From Sphingomonas lacunae (lineage in GTDB: Bacteria > Pseudomonadota > Alphaproteobacteria > Sphingomonadales > Sphingomonadaceae): 64,000 bases of DNA. This document shows positions 29,265 to 38,435 of this stretch, in pieces; within the stretch, counting starts at the first letter, position 1; each line of letters starts with the position of its first letter. The notes under the pieces are model-generated. The model was not told the origin of the DNA. It saw nothing but the letters and a program-made list of their open reading frames with translations, and searched no databases. Where the stretch lies: contig NZ_CP053015.1 in NCBI RefSeq assembly GCF_012979535.1, positions 2,418,001 to 2,482,000 of the forward strand. Reading direction: 5' to 3'. The translations under genes and the position numbers were made by a program.

Positions 29265-29530
29265 CAACGCGGGATGTCGATATAATCCAGCCGCCGCAGG
29301 ACGTCGATCATCGGTCCGGCGATATGCTCCGGCGGTTCGGCTTGGCGGAAAGCCCAGGCAATGATGTCGACATCCTGTTCCTCTATCAGCCGTTCGAACC
29401 AGGCCAGTTCTTCCTCACCCCATTCGGCCCCATAACGGTCAAACAGGCCGCCAACCATGTAGTCAGCTTCCCGCGTACCCCTGTGCCAGGCACGATAGGC
29501 CAAGCGGCGGCGGCGAATCTCATCACTCAT
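29264..29530 (-). CDS. sdhE: FAD assembly factor SdhE
   Basis: An 88-residue chaperone that promotes covalent flavinylation of succinate dehydrogenase SdhA. The RGxRE signature is present as HRGTREAD in the first 25 residues, and the acidic helix EEELAWFERLIEEQDVD is typical. ATG 29530 gives a normal-length protein (MSDEIRRRRLAYRA); the frame is open to 29620 without family similarity. It lies in the conserved alphaproteobacterial sdhE-mfd pair with recG divergent, and its stop overlaps the mfd start. Confidence 0.93.
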   Translation of the reverse strand: MSDEIRRRRLAYRAWHRGTREADYMVGGLFDRYGAEWGEEELAWFERLIEEQDVDIIAWAFRQAEPPEHIAGPMIDVLRRLDYIDIPR

Positions 29531-29631
29531 TGTTTGTCCTGTGCTGGCATGGCGGGCGGCAAGAAGGGCATGCGACGCCGTATCGACTGGCGCCAACGGC
29601 TCACACTTTCTATGGTGCATGGCAGATAGAC

Positions 29632-31695
29632 ATGCGGCCCGCCATTCTCAATCCACTCTTTGCCGAAATCACCGCCCGGCGCGGCATCGGCCCGCAACTG
29701 GCCAAGGGCTTGGCCCGGCTGGGGATCAATCGTGTCAAGGACGCCCTGTTCCATCTGCCGACGGGGCGGATTGACCGCCACCGGGTAAGCAATGTTGATG
29801 ATGCGACAGTGGGGCAGGGGGTTATCGTTCCGCTGACAGCGCAAGCCTATCATTCGGGGCGTTCTCCGCGTGCACCCTTCAGGGTTGATGCGTTTGATCC
29901 CGCAGGCAACCATGTTGCCATAACGTATTTCGGGCGCGCCCAGGGCATGGCGCGCAAGGCCTTGCCAATTGGTGAGCAACGGCTCGTGGTCGGTCGGCTA
30001 GATCGTTACGGAGACATGTTGCAAATTGTTCATCCGGATCAGGTGCAGGAAATGGCGCGGGCCGCTGATGTCAGGGAACGCGAGTCCATCTATCCGCTGA
30101 CCGAGGGGCTGACCAACGCGCGCATGGCCGGCATAGCCGCAGACGCCCTTTCCAGCGTGCCCGACCTTCCGGAGTGGATTGAGCCGGGCTGGTTGGCCCA
30201 AAAGGGGTGGCCGGGCTGGAAAGGTGCATTGGCTCGCGCCCATGCTGATGCCGGTGACCAGCAGGCCCGTGATCGCCTGGCCTATGACGAGCTGTTCGCC
30301 GGACAACTCGCACTGCTGCTTGTTCGCCAATCGGCGCGTCAACGGCGTGGCCGACCGATTGTCGGCGACAATAGCCTGAGGGATCGCCTTGCGCTGCCCT
30401 TCGCCCTGACCGGAGCGCAACAGCGGGCGATCCGCGACATTGACGGGGATATGGCCCAGACCGCTCCGATGCTGCGGCTTCTGCAAGGGGATGTCGGTTC
30501 CGGCAAAACGCTTGTGGCCTTGATGGCGCTGCTTTCTGCGGTCGAGGCGGGTGCCCAGGGCGCCTTTCTTGCCCCGACCGAAATATTGGCCAGACAGCAT
30601 TATGATGGCCTGCGTCGCCTGCTCACCGGGCTCCCGGTCGAGGTTGCCCTGCTCACCGGGCGGGACAAGGGGAAGGGGCGCGAAGCGACGCTGATGGGCC
30701 TCGCCGATGGCAGCATTCACATACTGGTCGGCACTCATGCGATTTTTCAGGAGGCGGTCACCTATCGCAATCTCGGTCTGGTGGTTGTTGATGAACAACA
30801 TAAATTCGGCGTCGCACAGCGGTTGATGCTGACTGAAAAAGGGCGGACACCGCCCCACGTGCTTGCCATGACCGCGACACCCATACCGAGGACGCTGACA
30901 TTGGCGGCCTATGGCGAGATGGAGGAGAGCCGCCTCGACGAACTGCCGCCGGGCCGCACCCCGATCGATACGCGCGTGGTCTCGGCCGAACGCATTGCCC
31001 AGGTGATCGAGGGGCTGGCACGACATCTTGAGGCTGGTCACCGGGCCTATTGGGTGTGCCCGTTGGTCGAGGAAAGTGAAAAGGGTGACAGTGCCGCTGC
31101 GGAAGAACGGGCCGCCATGTTGCGTCTGCGCTTCGGTGACACTGTGGGCCTGGTGCATGGTCGAATGAAGGGCCCCGACAGGGACGTCGTGATGGACGAA
31201 TTCAAGGCCGGCAGAAAGAACCTGCTGGTTGCGACCACCGTTATCGAGGTTGGCGTTGACGTTCCCGAAGCCAGTCTGATGATCATTGAAAGTGCCGAAC
31301 GTTTCGGCCTTGCCCAATTGCATCAGTTGCGCGGCCGGGTAGGGCGCGGCACCGCCGCTTCGACGTGCCTGCTTATCCGCGCTGATAGCATTGGCGAAAC
31401 TGCACGGGCGCGACTGGCCCTGATGCGCGAAACCAATGACGGATTCCGCATCGCTGAAGAGGATTTGCGCTTGCGGGGCGGTGGTGAGGTGCTCGGGACC
31501 AGGCAATCCGGTGATGCCAGCTTTGCTCTGGCAACACCTGAGCAGGTGGACCGGTTGATCACGCCCGCCCGTGACGACGCCCGATTGTTGCTGGATCGGG
31601 ATGGGGGCCTTGCGGGAGAGCGCGGGAATGCTGCCCGCGTTGCACTCTATCTTTTTGAGAGGGATGCCGGGGTTGCCTTGTTGCGCGGTGGATAG
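29632..31695 (+). CDS. recG: ATP-dependent DNA helicase RecG
   Basis: A 687-residue branch-migration helicase that regresses stalled forks. The N-terminal wedge/OB domain has the GIGPQLAKGLARLGI helix-hairpin-like start; the motor carries GDVGSGKT with Lys292, a DEQH box (VVDEQHKFGV), the TATPIPRTL motif, and the RecG/Mfd TRG-type QLHQLRGRVGRG. ATG 29632 is the first family-like start, but its ribosome binding site is poor. It diverges from sdhE over about 100 bases and ends four bases from the PilZ stop. Confidence 0.96.
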   Translation: MRPAILNPLFAEITARRGIGPQLAKGLARLGINRVKDALFHLPTGRIDRHRVSNVDDATVGQGVIVPLTAQAYHSGRSPRAPFRVDAFDPAGNHVAITYFGRAQGMARKALPIGEQRLVVGRLDRYGDMLQIVHPDQVQEMARAADVRERESIYPLTEGLTNARMAGIAADALSSVPDLPEWIEPGWLAQKGWPGWKGALARAHADAGDQQARDRLAYDELFAGQLALLLVRQSARQRRGRPIVGDNSLRDRLALPFALTGAQQRAIRDIDGDMAQTAPMLRLLQGDVGSGKTLVALMALLSAVEAGAQGAFLAPTEILARQHYDGLRRLLTGLPVEVALLTGRDKGKGREATLMGLADGSIHILVGTHAIFQEAVTYRNLGLVVVDEQHKFGVAQRLMLTEKGRTPPHVLAMTATPIPRTLTLAAYGEMEESRLDELPPGRTPIDTRVVSAERIAQVIEGLARHLEAGHRAYWVCPLVEESEKGDSAAAEERAAMLRLRFGDTVGLVHGRMKGPDRDVVMDEFKAGRKNLLVATTVIEVGVDVPEASLMIIESAERFGLAQLHQLRGRVGRGTAASTCLLIRADSIGETARARLALMRETNDGFRIAEEDLRLRGGGEVLGTRQSGDASFALATPEQVDRLITPARDDARLLLDRDGGLAGERGNAARVALYLFERDAGVALLRGG

Positions 31696-31698
31696 CGA

Positions 31699-32028
31699 TC
31701 AACCGCCGATACGGGCTCCCAATGCCTTCAACAGATGGGCGTAATCGTCTGCTTTGATCGTTTCGACGAAATTGAGACCGCTGCGTCCGCCCAGGCTCCA
31801 GATTGCGGTGGCCTTTATCTTGCCGATAATGGGCATCGAAACCGTCAGCATGGCGCCATCGGTGATGGGCTGGTCGTGCCGCATCAACATCCCGTCGGCA
31901 CTGATGTTGACCAGCGTCACCGTGGCGGATCGTCCGTCAGGCAGCACCACTGGCAGGCGCGCATACACATCGGTGCGCGGAGAAGCGCGCTGATCGAGGC
32001 CCGTATAGGATGCGGATGGAACTGCCAT
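31699..32028 (-). CDS. PilZ-domain c-di-GMP-binding protein
   Basis: A 109-residue single-domain protein. It shows the two PilZ motifs: RxxxR as RASPR near residue 14 and (D/N)xSxxG as NISADG near residue 42, so c-di-GMP binding is expected. Such stand-alone PilZ proteins relay the signal to a partner by contact; the partner is not identifiable here. It follows tyrS on the same strand after about 50 bases. The EAL phosphodiesterase at 23808-25790 is a possible functional counterpart. Confidence 0.9.
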   Translation of the reverse strand: MAVPSASYTGLDQRASPRTDVYARLPVVLPDGRSATVTLVNISADGMLMRHDQPITDGAMLTVSMPIIGKIKATAIWSLGGRSGLNFVETIKADDYAHLLKALGARIGG

Positions 32029-32080
32029 GACAGGCAGAGTGCGCCGCTTTCCTCAACAACCGGTTAAGACTGTCTCGGTG

Positions 32081-33313
32081 TCAATTTGCCTTGACGGCCA
32101 GACCGTGCCGCTTTGCGCCAAGCTGGATTGGTATGGCATCATCGCTCACCATGACGCGCAGCAATGCATCGGTCACGACCATACCGGCCACTTTGACCGC
32201 TCCTTCCGCGATCTTGCGCTTGGCCTCATTGTTGGATGCGGCAAAGCCCAGTTCCTTGAGAATGGCTATGATTGCCATGCCCTCCGGCCCGACTGGAACC
32301 GAGGGCAGATCACCGCCAACCTGTCCCTGCTCAAATGTTTGCCTTGCAGTATCGGCGGCACTGGCGGCAGCCGCATCACCTCGGCAAAGGCGCGTGACTT
32401 CATCCGCCAACATTTTCTTGGCTTCGTTGATTTCAGCACCTTGCAGTGCCTCGAGTCGGGCGATTTCATCGAGCGGCAGGTCCGTGAACAGGCGCAGGAA
32501 CTTGCCTACGTCGCGATCATCGGTGTTGCGCCAATATTGCCAGAAATCGAAGTGAGGCAGGGCGTCATCGTTCAGCCAAACTGCGCCCGATGCTGTTTTG
32601 CCCATCTTGGCGCCGCTGGCGGTGGTCAGCAGTGGCGTTGTCACGCCAAACAGCTCCACGGCATCGGTTCGCCGCGTCAGTTCGATCCCGTTGACGATGT
32701 TGCCCCACTGATCGCTGCCACCCATCTGGAGCCGCGCGCCATGTGATCGGGCAAGCTCGCGGAAATCATAGGCCTGCAGGATCATGTAATTGAATTCGAG
32801 AAAGGTCAGCGGCTGCTCGCGGTCAAGGCGCAGCTTGACCGAGTCAAACGCCAGCATGCGGTTGATCGTGAAATGTGGTCCGACATCACGCAAAAGATCG
32901 ACATAACCCAGCGCGTCGAGCCAATCGGCATTGTTGACCATCACCGCATCGCTCGGTCCGTCGCCAAAAGTCAGCAGGCGGTCAAAGATCGTCCGGATCG
33001 AGGCGATATTGGTGTTGATGCTCTCAGTGGTCAGCAGCTTGCGGCTCTCGTCCTTGCCCGACGGGTCGCCAATCTTGGTGGTGCCTCCACCCATCACGAC
33101 AATCGGCTTGTGCCCAGCCTGTTGCAACCGGCGCAGCAGCATGATCTGGACGAGGCTGCCAACATGCAGCGATGGCGCGGTGGCATCGAAACCGATATAG
33201 CCCGGCACAATCTGCTTGGCCGCGAGGGCATCGAGCCCCTCGGCATCAGTGGCCTGATGGATGTAACCGCGAGACGCGAGCAGGTTGAGAAGGTCAGAGC
33301 TGTATTGGGTCAT
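32081..33313 (-). CDS. tyrS: Tyrosyl-tRNA synthetase
   Basis: A 410-residue class I synthetase that charges tRNA-Tyr. The HIGH-type motif is HVGS at 50-53 and the KMSKS-type loop is KMGKT at 236-240, followed by the anticodon-binding helices and a C-terminal S4 RNA-binding domain ([15 protein letters not shown]). The GGSDQWGN tyrosine-binding block is intact. It diverges from the DOMON-like gene with only about 30 bases between starts. Confidence 0.97.
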   Translation of the reverse strand: MTQYSSDLLNLLASRGYIHQATDAEGLDALAAKQIVPGYIGFDATAPSLHVGSLVQIMLLRRLQQAGHKPIVVMGGGTTKIGDPSGKDESRKLLTTESINTNIASIRTIFDRLLTFGDGPSDAVMVNNADWLDALGYVDLLRDVGPHFTINRMLAFDSVKLRLDREQPLTFLEFNYMILQAYDFRELARSHGARLQMGGSDQWGNIVNGIELTRRTDAVELFGVTTPLLTTASGAKMGKTASGAVWLNDDALPHFDFWQYWRNTDDRDVGKFLRLFTDLPLDEIARLEALQGAEINEAKKMLADEVTRLCRGDAAAASAADTARQTFEQGQVGGDLPSVPVGPEGMAIIAILKELGFAASNNEAKRKIAEGAVKVAGMVVTDALLRVMVSDDAIPIQLGAKRHGLAVKAN

Positions 33314-33344
33314 GGCGGGGCGCGCTTAGCATGGGGGAAACCAC

Positions 33345-33896
33345 TTGAGTAGTCCGCTGGTGTTGCAATGCCATGGCGATACGCCTGCGCCCCTGGTCGA
33401 TGGGATCAGTGTTGCTTGGCAACTGTTCGGCGACGGGCAGCTCTGGCTCCGTTATTTCGTCGACGTTGCCGAGGAAAATCTGGTCGCATCTGGTCCTGCC
33501 GAGCCGCTGCGCACCGATGGTCTGTGGAATAGCACCTGTTTTGAACTCTTCGTCCGGCGTCCTGAAACAACAGCCTATATCGAATATAACTTCGCGCCAT
33601 CGGGCCAATGGGCCGCGTATCAGTTTGCCGACTATCGCCGAGATGTTCAAAATCTGCCGTCTCCGGATTCTCCCGAAATCGGTTTGGACCTCGGCGAGAC
33701 CCATTTCGCGCTGGAGGCGACGGTCAGATTGCCGGCCGAATATCACGGCCTGCAAATCCATGTCTCCCTCACTGCGGTCATCGAACTCCGGGACGGCAGC
33801 AAAAGTTATTGGTCGCTGCGCCACCCGCCCGGCCAACCCGATTTCCACCATCCCGATTGCTTTGCGTTGACGCTTGAGGCACCGGAGCAGTCATGA
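33345..33896 (+). CDS. DOMON-like domain protein
   Basis: A 183-residue beta-rich protein without signal peptide or membrane segment, resembling the DOMON-like (carbohydrate-binding-module 9-like) proteins often found next to DUF1343 genes in sphingomonads. Blocks such as GLWNSTCFELFVRRP, YIEYNFAPSGQWAAY and YWSLRHPPGQPDFHH carry the aromatic residues typical of ligand or heme pockets. Function is unknown. The TTG start at 33345 is supported by GGGGGAAA five bases upstream; no in-frame ATG gives a better N-terminus. Its stop overlaps the next gene by ATGA, so a shared role in amino-sugar handling is plausible. Confidence 0.8.
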   Translation: MSSPLVLQCHGDTPAPLVDGISVAWQLFGDGQLWLRYFVDVAEENLVASGPAEPLRTDGLWNSTCFELFVRRPETTAYIEYNFAPSGQWAAYQFADYRRDVQNLPSPDSPEIGLDLGETHFALEATVRLPAEYHGLQIHVSLTAVIELRDGSKSYWSLRHPPGQPDFHHPDCFALTLEAPEQS

Positions 33897-35101
33897 CAGT
33901 CCAATTCGGTATCGACCGCCTGCTCGCCGACCCGACCTTGCGCAAACCGCTGGAGGGGCGCCGTGTCGCCCTGCTTGCGCATCCGGCCTCTGTGACCGCG
34001 GATCTCACCCACAGCCTCGACGCGTTGGTCGCCATCGGCGTCAACATCACATCGGCCTTTGGCCCTCAGCATGGCCTGCGCGGTGACAAGCAGGACAATA
34101 TGGTGGAATCCCCGGATTTCACTGACCCGGTGCACGGGATACCGGTATTCAGCCTCTATGGAGAAGTGCGGCGTCCGACGACGCAGTCGATGGAGACGTT
34201 CGATACGATCCTGATCGACATGCAGGATCTGGGGTGCCGGATCTACACTTTCATCACGACCTTGCTCTATGTGCTCGAAGCGGCAGCAAAGACGGGCAAG
34301 TCCGTGTGGGTGCTTGATCGTCCAAATCCTGCCGGTCGTCCGGTGGAAGGGCTCACGCTGTTGCCCGGGTGGGAAAGCTTTGTCGGTGCAGGGCCCATGC
34401 CGATGCGTCATGGCCTGACACTTGGTGAAATGGGCCGCTGGTTTATCGATCATTACAAGCTCGACGTCGACTATCATGTGGTCGCCATGCAGGGATATGA
34501 TCCACATGCCGCGCCTGGTTTTGGCTGGCCAACTGATCGTATCTGGGTCAACCCCAGCCCCAATGCACCCAATGTCAACATGGCCCGCGCCTATGCCGGA
34601 ACCGTGATGCTGGAAGGCGCCACATTGAGTGAAGGGAGGGGGACTACCCGACCGCTCGAAATCTTTGGAGCGCCGGACATTGATGCGCGGGCAGTGATCG
34701 CCGAGATGCACCGGCTCGCGCCCGAATGGCTGGCCGGCTGCACATTGCGGGAAATCTGGTTCGAACCGACATTCCACAAGCATGTCGGACGTTTGTGTCA
34801 TGGTGTTCACATCCATGCTGAAGGTCAGGCCTATCACCACCCTGGCTTCAGGCCCTGGCGCGTGCAGGCATTGGGCTTCAAGGCGATCCGTTCGCTTTAC
34901 CCGGATTACCCGCTGTGGCGTGGTCTTGACTTCAAATATGAATATACCGAGGGTCGACTGGCGATCGACGTGATCAACGGTGGACCAGGCTTGCGGGAGT
35001 GGGTCGACGATTCTGTCGCAACCCCTTGTGATCTCGATGCAATTTCCAAAGTTGATGAGGTGGAATGGAGCGAAAAGTCGCTCTATCTGACTCTCTACTG
35101 A
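33893..35101 (+). CDS. namZ: DUF1343/NamZ-like exo-beta-N-acetylmuramidase
   Basis: A 402-residue protein of the DUF1343 (YbbC) family; characterised members are NamZ enzymes that release MurNAc from the non-reducing end of peptidoglycan fragments. Family blocks are in order: AFGPQHGLRGD at about 55-65, DMQDLGCRIYTF at 109-120, DRPNP at 142-146 and SEGRGTT at 246-252, which carries a conserved Glu. No signal peptide or lipobox is present, so it should act in the cytoplasm, unlike exported homologues. It is coupled to the DOMON-like gene by ATGA. Released MurNAc would be the substrate of AmgK (8188-9189). Confidence 0.85.
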   Translation: MTVQFGIDRLLADPTLRKPLEGRRVALLAHPASVTADLTHSLDALVAIGVNITSAFGPQHGLRGDKQDNMVESPDFTDPVHGIPVFSLYGEVRRPTTQSMETFDTILIDMQDLGCRIYTFITTLLYVLEAAAKTGKSVWVLDRPNPAGRPVEGLTLLPGWESFVGAGPMPMRHGLTLGEMGRWFIDHYKLDVDYHVVAMQGYDPHAAPGFGWPTDRIWVNPSPNAPNVNMARAYAGTVMLEGATLSEGRGTTRPLEIFGAPDIDARAVIAEMHRLAPEWLAGCTLREIWFEPTFHKHVGRLCHGVHIHAEGQAYHHPGFRPWRVQALGFKAIRSLYPDYPLWRGLDFKYEYTEGRLAIDVINGGPGLREWVDDSVATPCDLDAISKVDEVEWSEKSLYLTLY

Positions 35102-35109
35102 CAAAGGAA

Positions 35110-35140
35110 AGGGGCGCTCCCCGATCCGGAAAGCGCCCCT
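35110..35140. terminator. Terminator hairpin between convergent genes
   Basis: AGGGGCGCT (35110-35118) pairs perfectly with AGCGCCCCT (35132-35140). On the minus strand it is followed by TTTCCTTTGT, so it may serve the thiolase operon; on the plus strand no T tract follows. It lies between the namZ stop (35101) and the thiolase stop (35163). Confidence 0.6.
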
Positions 35141-35162
35141 CCATCATCTGCCGTGAGTCAGG

Positions 35163-36410
35163 TCAGATGCGTTCGATAATGATTGCTGGAGCCATCCCGC
35201 CAGCCGCGCACATGGTCACCAAGCCATAGCGGCCCCCGGTGCGTTCCAGTTCATCAAGCACGGTGCCGATCAGGATCGAACCCGTCGCGCCAATCGGATG
35301 ACCCAGAGCCATCGCGCCGCCGTTGACGTTGACCTTGCCACGATCGAGATCAAGGTCGCGGATGAATTTTTCCGCCACAACTGCAAATGCTTCGTTGATC
35401 TCCCACAGGTCGATATCGTCCTTGGTCAGGCCTGCCTTGGCGAGAACCTTCTTCGCAGCCGGCACAGGCGCGTTGAGCATAAGCGTAGGATCATCGCCCT
35501 GGTTTGCATAAGCTACGATACGTGCGCGCGGTTTCAGGCCATGCTTGTCCGCATAGTCCTTGGACGTGACCAGAATGGCGGCGGCACCATCGACAACGCC
35601 CGAGCTGTTGCCAGCATGGTGGACACCGATCCAGTTCAAATCCGGATACCGCCGCTGGATCTGCTTGCGGAAGGTGGTGCCACCCAGATCAAAATCCGCG
35701 ATACCGTCAAACGACGCCTTGAGAGATGCCAAACCTTCAGCGGTGGTTTCAGGACGCGGAAATTCCTCACGGTCGAGAGCAATGCTCCCATCTTCATTGT
35801 ATACCGGAACCACTGACTTGGCGAAACGGCCTTCCTTGATGGCAATGTCCGCGCGACGCTGGCTTTCGAGGGCCAGCGCATCCAAAGCCTCGCGGCTGAT
35901 ACCTTCCTTGGCGGCAATCGCGTCACCGCAAACGCCCTGATGTGACTGCGGGTGGATGGCATCAAGAGCGGCATTGCCGGATCCCATGCCCAGCGGCTTG
36001 ATACCTGCGTTCGCCTGTTCGGCACCGTGTGCAGCCGTGAAGCTCATCATTTCTGTTCCGCCGGCGACGACACAGTCTTCCATGCCAGACATGACCGTGG
36101 CGGCTGCAAGGTTCACCGAAGTGATACCACCGCCGCAAAAGCGGTCGAGTGTTGTGCCCGATGCGGTAATGTCATACCCGGCGGCGAGCGCGGCCATGCG
36201 GCCCATGTCACCGCCCTGTTTGCCATATTGGCTGGAGGTCGACCAGATCACATCATCGACAGTTTTTGTGTCTAGGTTGTTGCGATCCTTGATCGCTTTC
36301 AGCACTGTCGCTGCAAGATGCTGGGGGTGCAGATGTGAGAGCGCGCCTTTGCCCGGTTTGCCGATGCCGCGTGGAGTGCGGACTGCGTCAATAATATAGG
36401 CTTCAGCCAT
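35163..36410 (-). CDS. Acetyl-CoA C-acyltransferase (thiolase)
   Basis: A 415-residue degradative-type thiolase that splits 3-ketoacyl-CoA to acetyl-CoA (or propionyl-CoA) and a shortened acyl-CoA. The acylated cysteine is Cys92 in LDRFCGGGITSVN; the active-site His lies in MALGHPIGATGS and the second Cys in TMCAAGGMAPA. AAAGGAAAA precedes the ATG. It is the last gene of a four-gene minus-strand operon with an SDR and two acyl-CoA dehydrogenases, giving three of the four beta-oxidation activities; no hydratase is present here. Chain-length and substrate preference are not readable. Confidence 0.93.
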   Translation of the reverse strand: MAEAYIIDAVRTPRGIGKPGKGALSHLHPQHLAATVLKAIKDRNNLDTKTVDDVIWSTSSQYGKQGGDMGRMAALAAGYDITASGTTLDRFCGGGITSVNLAAATVMSGMEDCVVAGGTEMMSFTAAHGAEQANAGIKPLGMGSGNAALDAIHPQSHQGVCGDAIAAKEGISREALDALALESQRRADIAIKEGRFAKSVVPVYNEDGSIALDREEFPRPETTAEGLASLKASFDGIADFDLGGTTFRKQIQRRYPDLNWIGVHHAGNSSGVVDGAAAILVTSKDYADKHGLKPRARIVAYANQGDDPTLMLNAPVPAAKKVLAKAGLTKDDIDLWEINEAFAVVAEKFIRDLDLDRGKVNVNGGAMALGHPIGATGSILIGTVLDELERTGGRYGLVTMCAAGGMAPAIIIERI

Positions 36411-36433
36411 TTGGTTTTCCTTTCGATTTTGTT

Positions 36434-37216
36434 TCAGCGCGGAGCCATGCGGATTGCACCGTCGAGACGGATTGCCTGGCCGTTGAAATAGGTGTTACGG
36501 GCAAATTCCAGCACCAGGCTTCCAAACTCCTCGGCCCTGCCAAGACGCTTTGGGAACGGAACTGAAGCAGCAAGGCTTTCCTTGACCTTCGGATTCATAC
36601 CCGCAACCAGAGGCGTCTCAAAGACACCCGGCATGATCGAATTGACTCTGATGCCGAGATCCATGAGATCCCGTGCCATTGGCAATACGAGCCCGTTCAC
36701 CCCAGCCTTCGCCGACCCATAGATAACCTGACCAATCTGGGCATCTTGTGCTGCTACCGAAGCAGTAAGCACAATCAGACCGCGCTCGTCGTCTTCCAGC
36801 GGGTCGAGGGTTGCCATGCCTTCCGCAGAGAGCGAAGCAATGCGGTAGCTGGCAACCAGAATGCCATTTACCCCATAGGCATAATCTTCGGTTGGGGTCC
36901 GTTTGAACTTCCCGCTTTCCTTGTCAAACGCGAGCGTTTTGCCTCGCCGCGAGGTCATTGCGCAATGAACGCAAATGCGCTCTTGTCCATGGGCAGCGCG
37001 AGCAGCAGCGAAGCCATCGATCACTGATTGCTCATCGGTGATGTCAACACGACAGAACAGACCACCGATGCTCGACGCAACCTGCTGGCCCAATTCTTCA
37101 TTTACGTCGAAAATGGCGACCTTCACACCTTGAGCCGCAAGGGCTTCAGCGGTTGCCCGGCCAAGACCGGAAGCCCCACCGGTAACCACCGCCGACACGC
37201 TAGCGTCAATCTTCAT
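36434..37216 (-). CDS. SDR family oxidoreductase, 3-hydroxyacyl-CoA dehydrogenase-like
   Basis: A 260-residue short-chain dehydrogenase with the cofactor motif TGGASGLG at about 12-19 and the catalytic set Ser153, Tyr166 and Lys170 (YGSAK). An Asp at the end of strand 2 (AIFDVNE) favours NAD. The layout matches HSD10-type 3-hydroxyacyl-CoA dehydrogenases, suiting a beta-oxidation operon. The NNAG-type motif is altered to CVHCAM. It lies 23 bases upstream of the thiolase gene and 10 bases after the acyl-CoA dehydrogenase. Confidence 0.9.
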   Translation of the reverse strand: MKIDASVSAVVTGGASGLGRATAEALAAQGVKVAIFDVNEELGQQVASSIGGLFCRVDITDEQSVIDGFAAARAAHGQERICVHCAMTSRRGKTLAFDKESGKFKRTPTEDYAYGVNGILVASYRIASLSAEGMATLDPLEDDERGLIVLTASVAAQDAQIGQVIYGSAKAGVNGLVLPMARDLMDLGIRVNSIMPGVFETPLVAGMNPKVKESLAASVPFPKRLGRAEEFGSLVLEFARNTYFNGQAIRLDGAIRMAPR

Positions 37217-37226
37217 CTGTTAGTCC

Positions 37227-38435
37227 TCACGCCGGAATTTGATTGAAAGGCACACCTTTGTCCGGGCGGTGATCCTGCGGAAGACCAAGGATACGTTCGG
37301 CAATTGTGTTCAGAAGCGTCTCGTCTGACCCACCGGCAATGCGTCCTGTCGGGGCATTAAGCCAGCTGGCCGACCAGTCCTCCTTCACAAAGGCATGGGG
37401 TTCAAAAGCCATCCCGCTGTTGCCTTGAAGATCAATGGCCAACTCTGAGAGTTTCTGGCGTGAACGAACGGCTACTAGTTTGTTCAGCGAGCCTTCTGGT
37501 CCCGGTTCCATGCCGGCCTGCATCATCAACATGGCCCTGGCAGTAATCGAGTCGAGCCCGGCACGCATGGCATAGTTGCGCGCAATGGCGCTGCGGATCC
37601 GTCCATCCTCAATGGCTGGGCGGCCATTGATTTCCACCTCTTTGGCGAGATCAACGAACAAATCGAGGTGCGGACCGAAACCGCCGCTATCGGTGGCGAT
37701 ATAGCGTTCGATCATCAAGGTTGTGATAGCAACGGCAAAGCCGCCGCCGACCGGGCTCATGCGCTGATTGTCTTCAACACGAACATTGTCGAAAAACACT
37801 TCATTCACATGGCTGTCACCGCCGGCCAACTTGATGCCCCGAACGGTAACACCTGGAGCCTTCATGTCGACCCAGAAATAGGTGAGACCCTTGTGCTTCT
37901 CAACCGTGGGATCGGTGCGGGCAACGATGACCCCATAATCGCTGTAATGCGCCCAGCTGGTCCACACCTTCTGGCCATTGAGGCGCCAGCCATTGCCGTC
38001 CTGCTCGGCCTTCAAGCGCAGACCTGCGAGGTCGGTGCCGCCTGACGGCTCGGAAAAGAGCTGGCACCAGATCTCCTCACCCTTGAGCGCCTTAATGACG
38101 CGTTCTCGGGCGAACTCCTTGTCAGGTCCATAGCGCATCAAGATTGGCACGGGCATGCCGAGTGATATGCCGAAGTAGACGCTGGGCACGCCGAACTTCA
38201 TTTCCTCGGACTCGAAAATGACTTTTTCTATGTGCGACAGGCCTTGGCCACCAAAATCCTCTGGCCAGTTGATACCAGCATAACCTGCGGCATATTTGGC
38301 ACTCTGATAACGACGACCGAGCGCCAGATCCTGTTCTTCTGTCAGGCCGCGCCGAGCTTCCCGACCAAATTCGCTCTCGATCGATTGCAGCCAGCTCCGG
38401 GCCTTTTGACGATAGGCTTCATAGGCGTCGGTCAT
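37227..38435 (-). CDS. Acyl-CoA dehydrogenase, large-type subunit
   Basis: A 402-residue FAD-dependent dehydrogenase. FAD/substrate-loop motifs are present: LFSEPSGGTDLAGL, GQKVWTSWAHYSDYGVIVARTDP and the late RIAGGSDETLLNTIAERILGLP. It is adjacent to, and coupled by ATGA with, a second, shorter acyl-CoA dehydrogenase gene. Paired unequal genes of this kind encode alpha2-beta2 enzymes in actinobacterial sterol side-chain degradation (FadE/ChsE pairs), which take bulky or branched acyl-CoAs. That quaternary structure is inferred here. Confidence 0.92.
   Translation of the reverse strand: MTDAYEAYRQKARSWLQSIESEFGREARRGLTEEQDLALGRRYQSAKYAAGYAGINWPEDFGGQGLSHIEKVIFESEEMKFGVPSVYFGISLGMPVPILMRYGPDKEFARERVIKALKGEEIWCQLFSEPSGGTDLAGLRLKAEQDGNGWRLNGQKVWTSWAHYSDYGVIVARTDPTVEKHKGLTYFWVDMKAPGVTVRGIKLAGGDSHVNEVFFDNVRVEDNQRMSPVGGGFAVAITTLMIERYIATDSGGFGPHLDLFVDLAKEVEINGRPAIEDGRIRSAIARNYAMRAGLDSITARAMLMMQAGMEPGPEGSLNKLVAVRSRQKLSELAIDLQGNSGMAFEPHAFVKEDWSASWLNAPTGRIAGGSDETLLNTIAERILGLPQDHRPDKGVPFNQIPA

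Noticed and set aside
28026..29285. A 419-codon plus-strand frame inside mfd
   Set aside because: Antisense shadow of mfd.
29998..31506. A 502-codon minus-strand frame inside recG
   Set aside because: Antisense shadow of recG; composition is His/Gln/Arg-rich with no domain.
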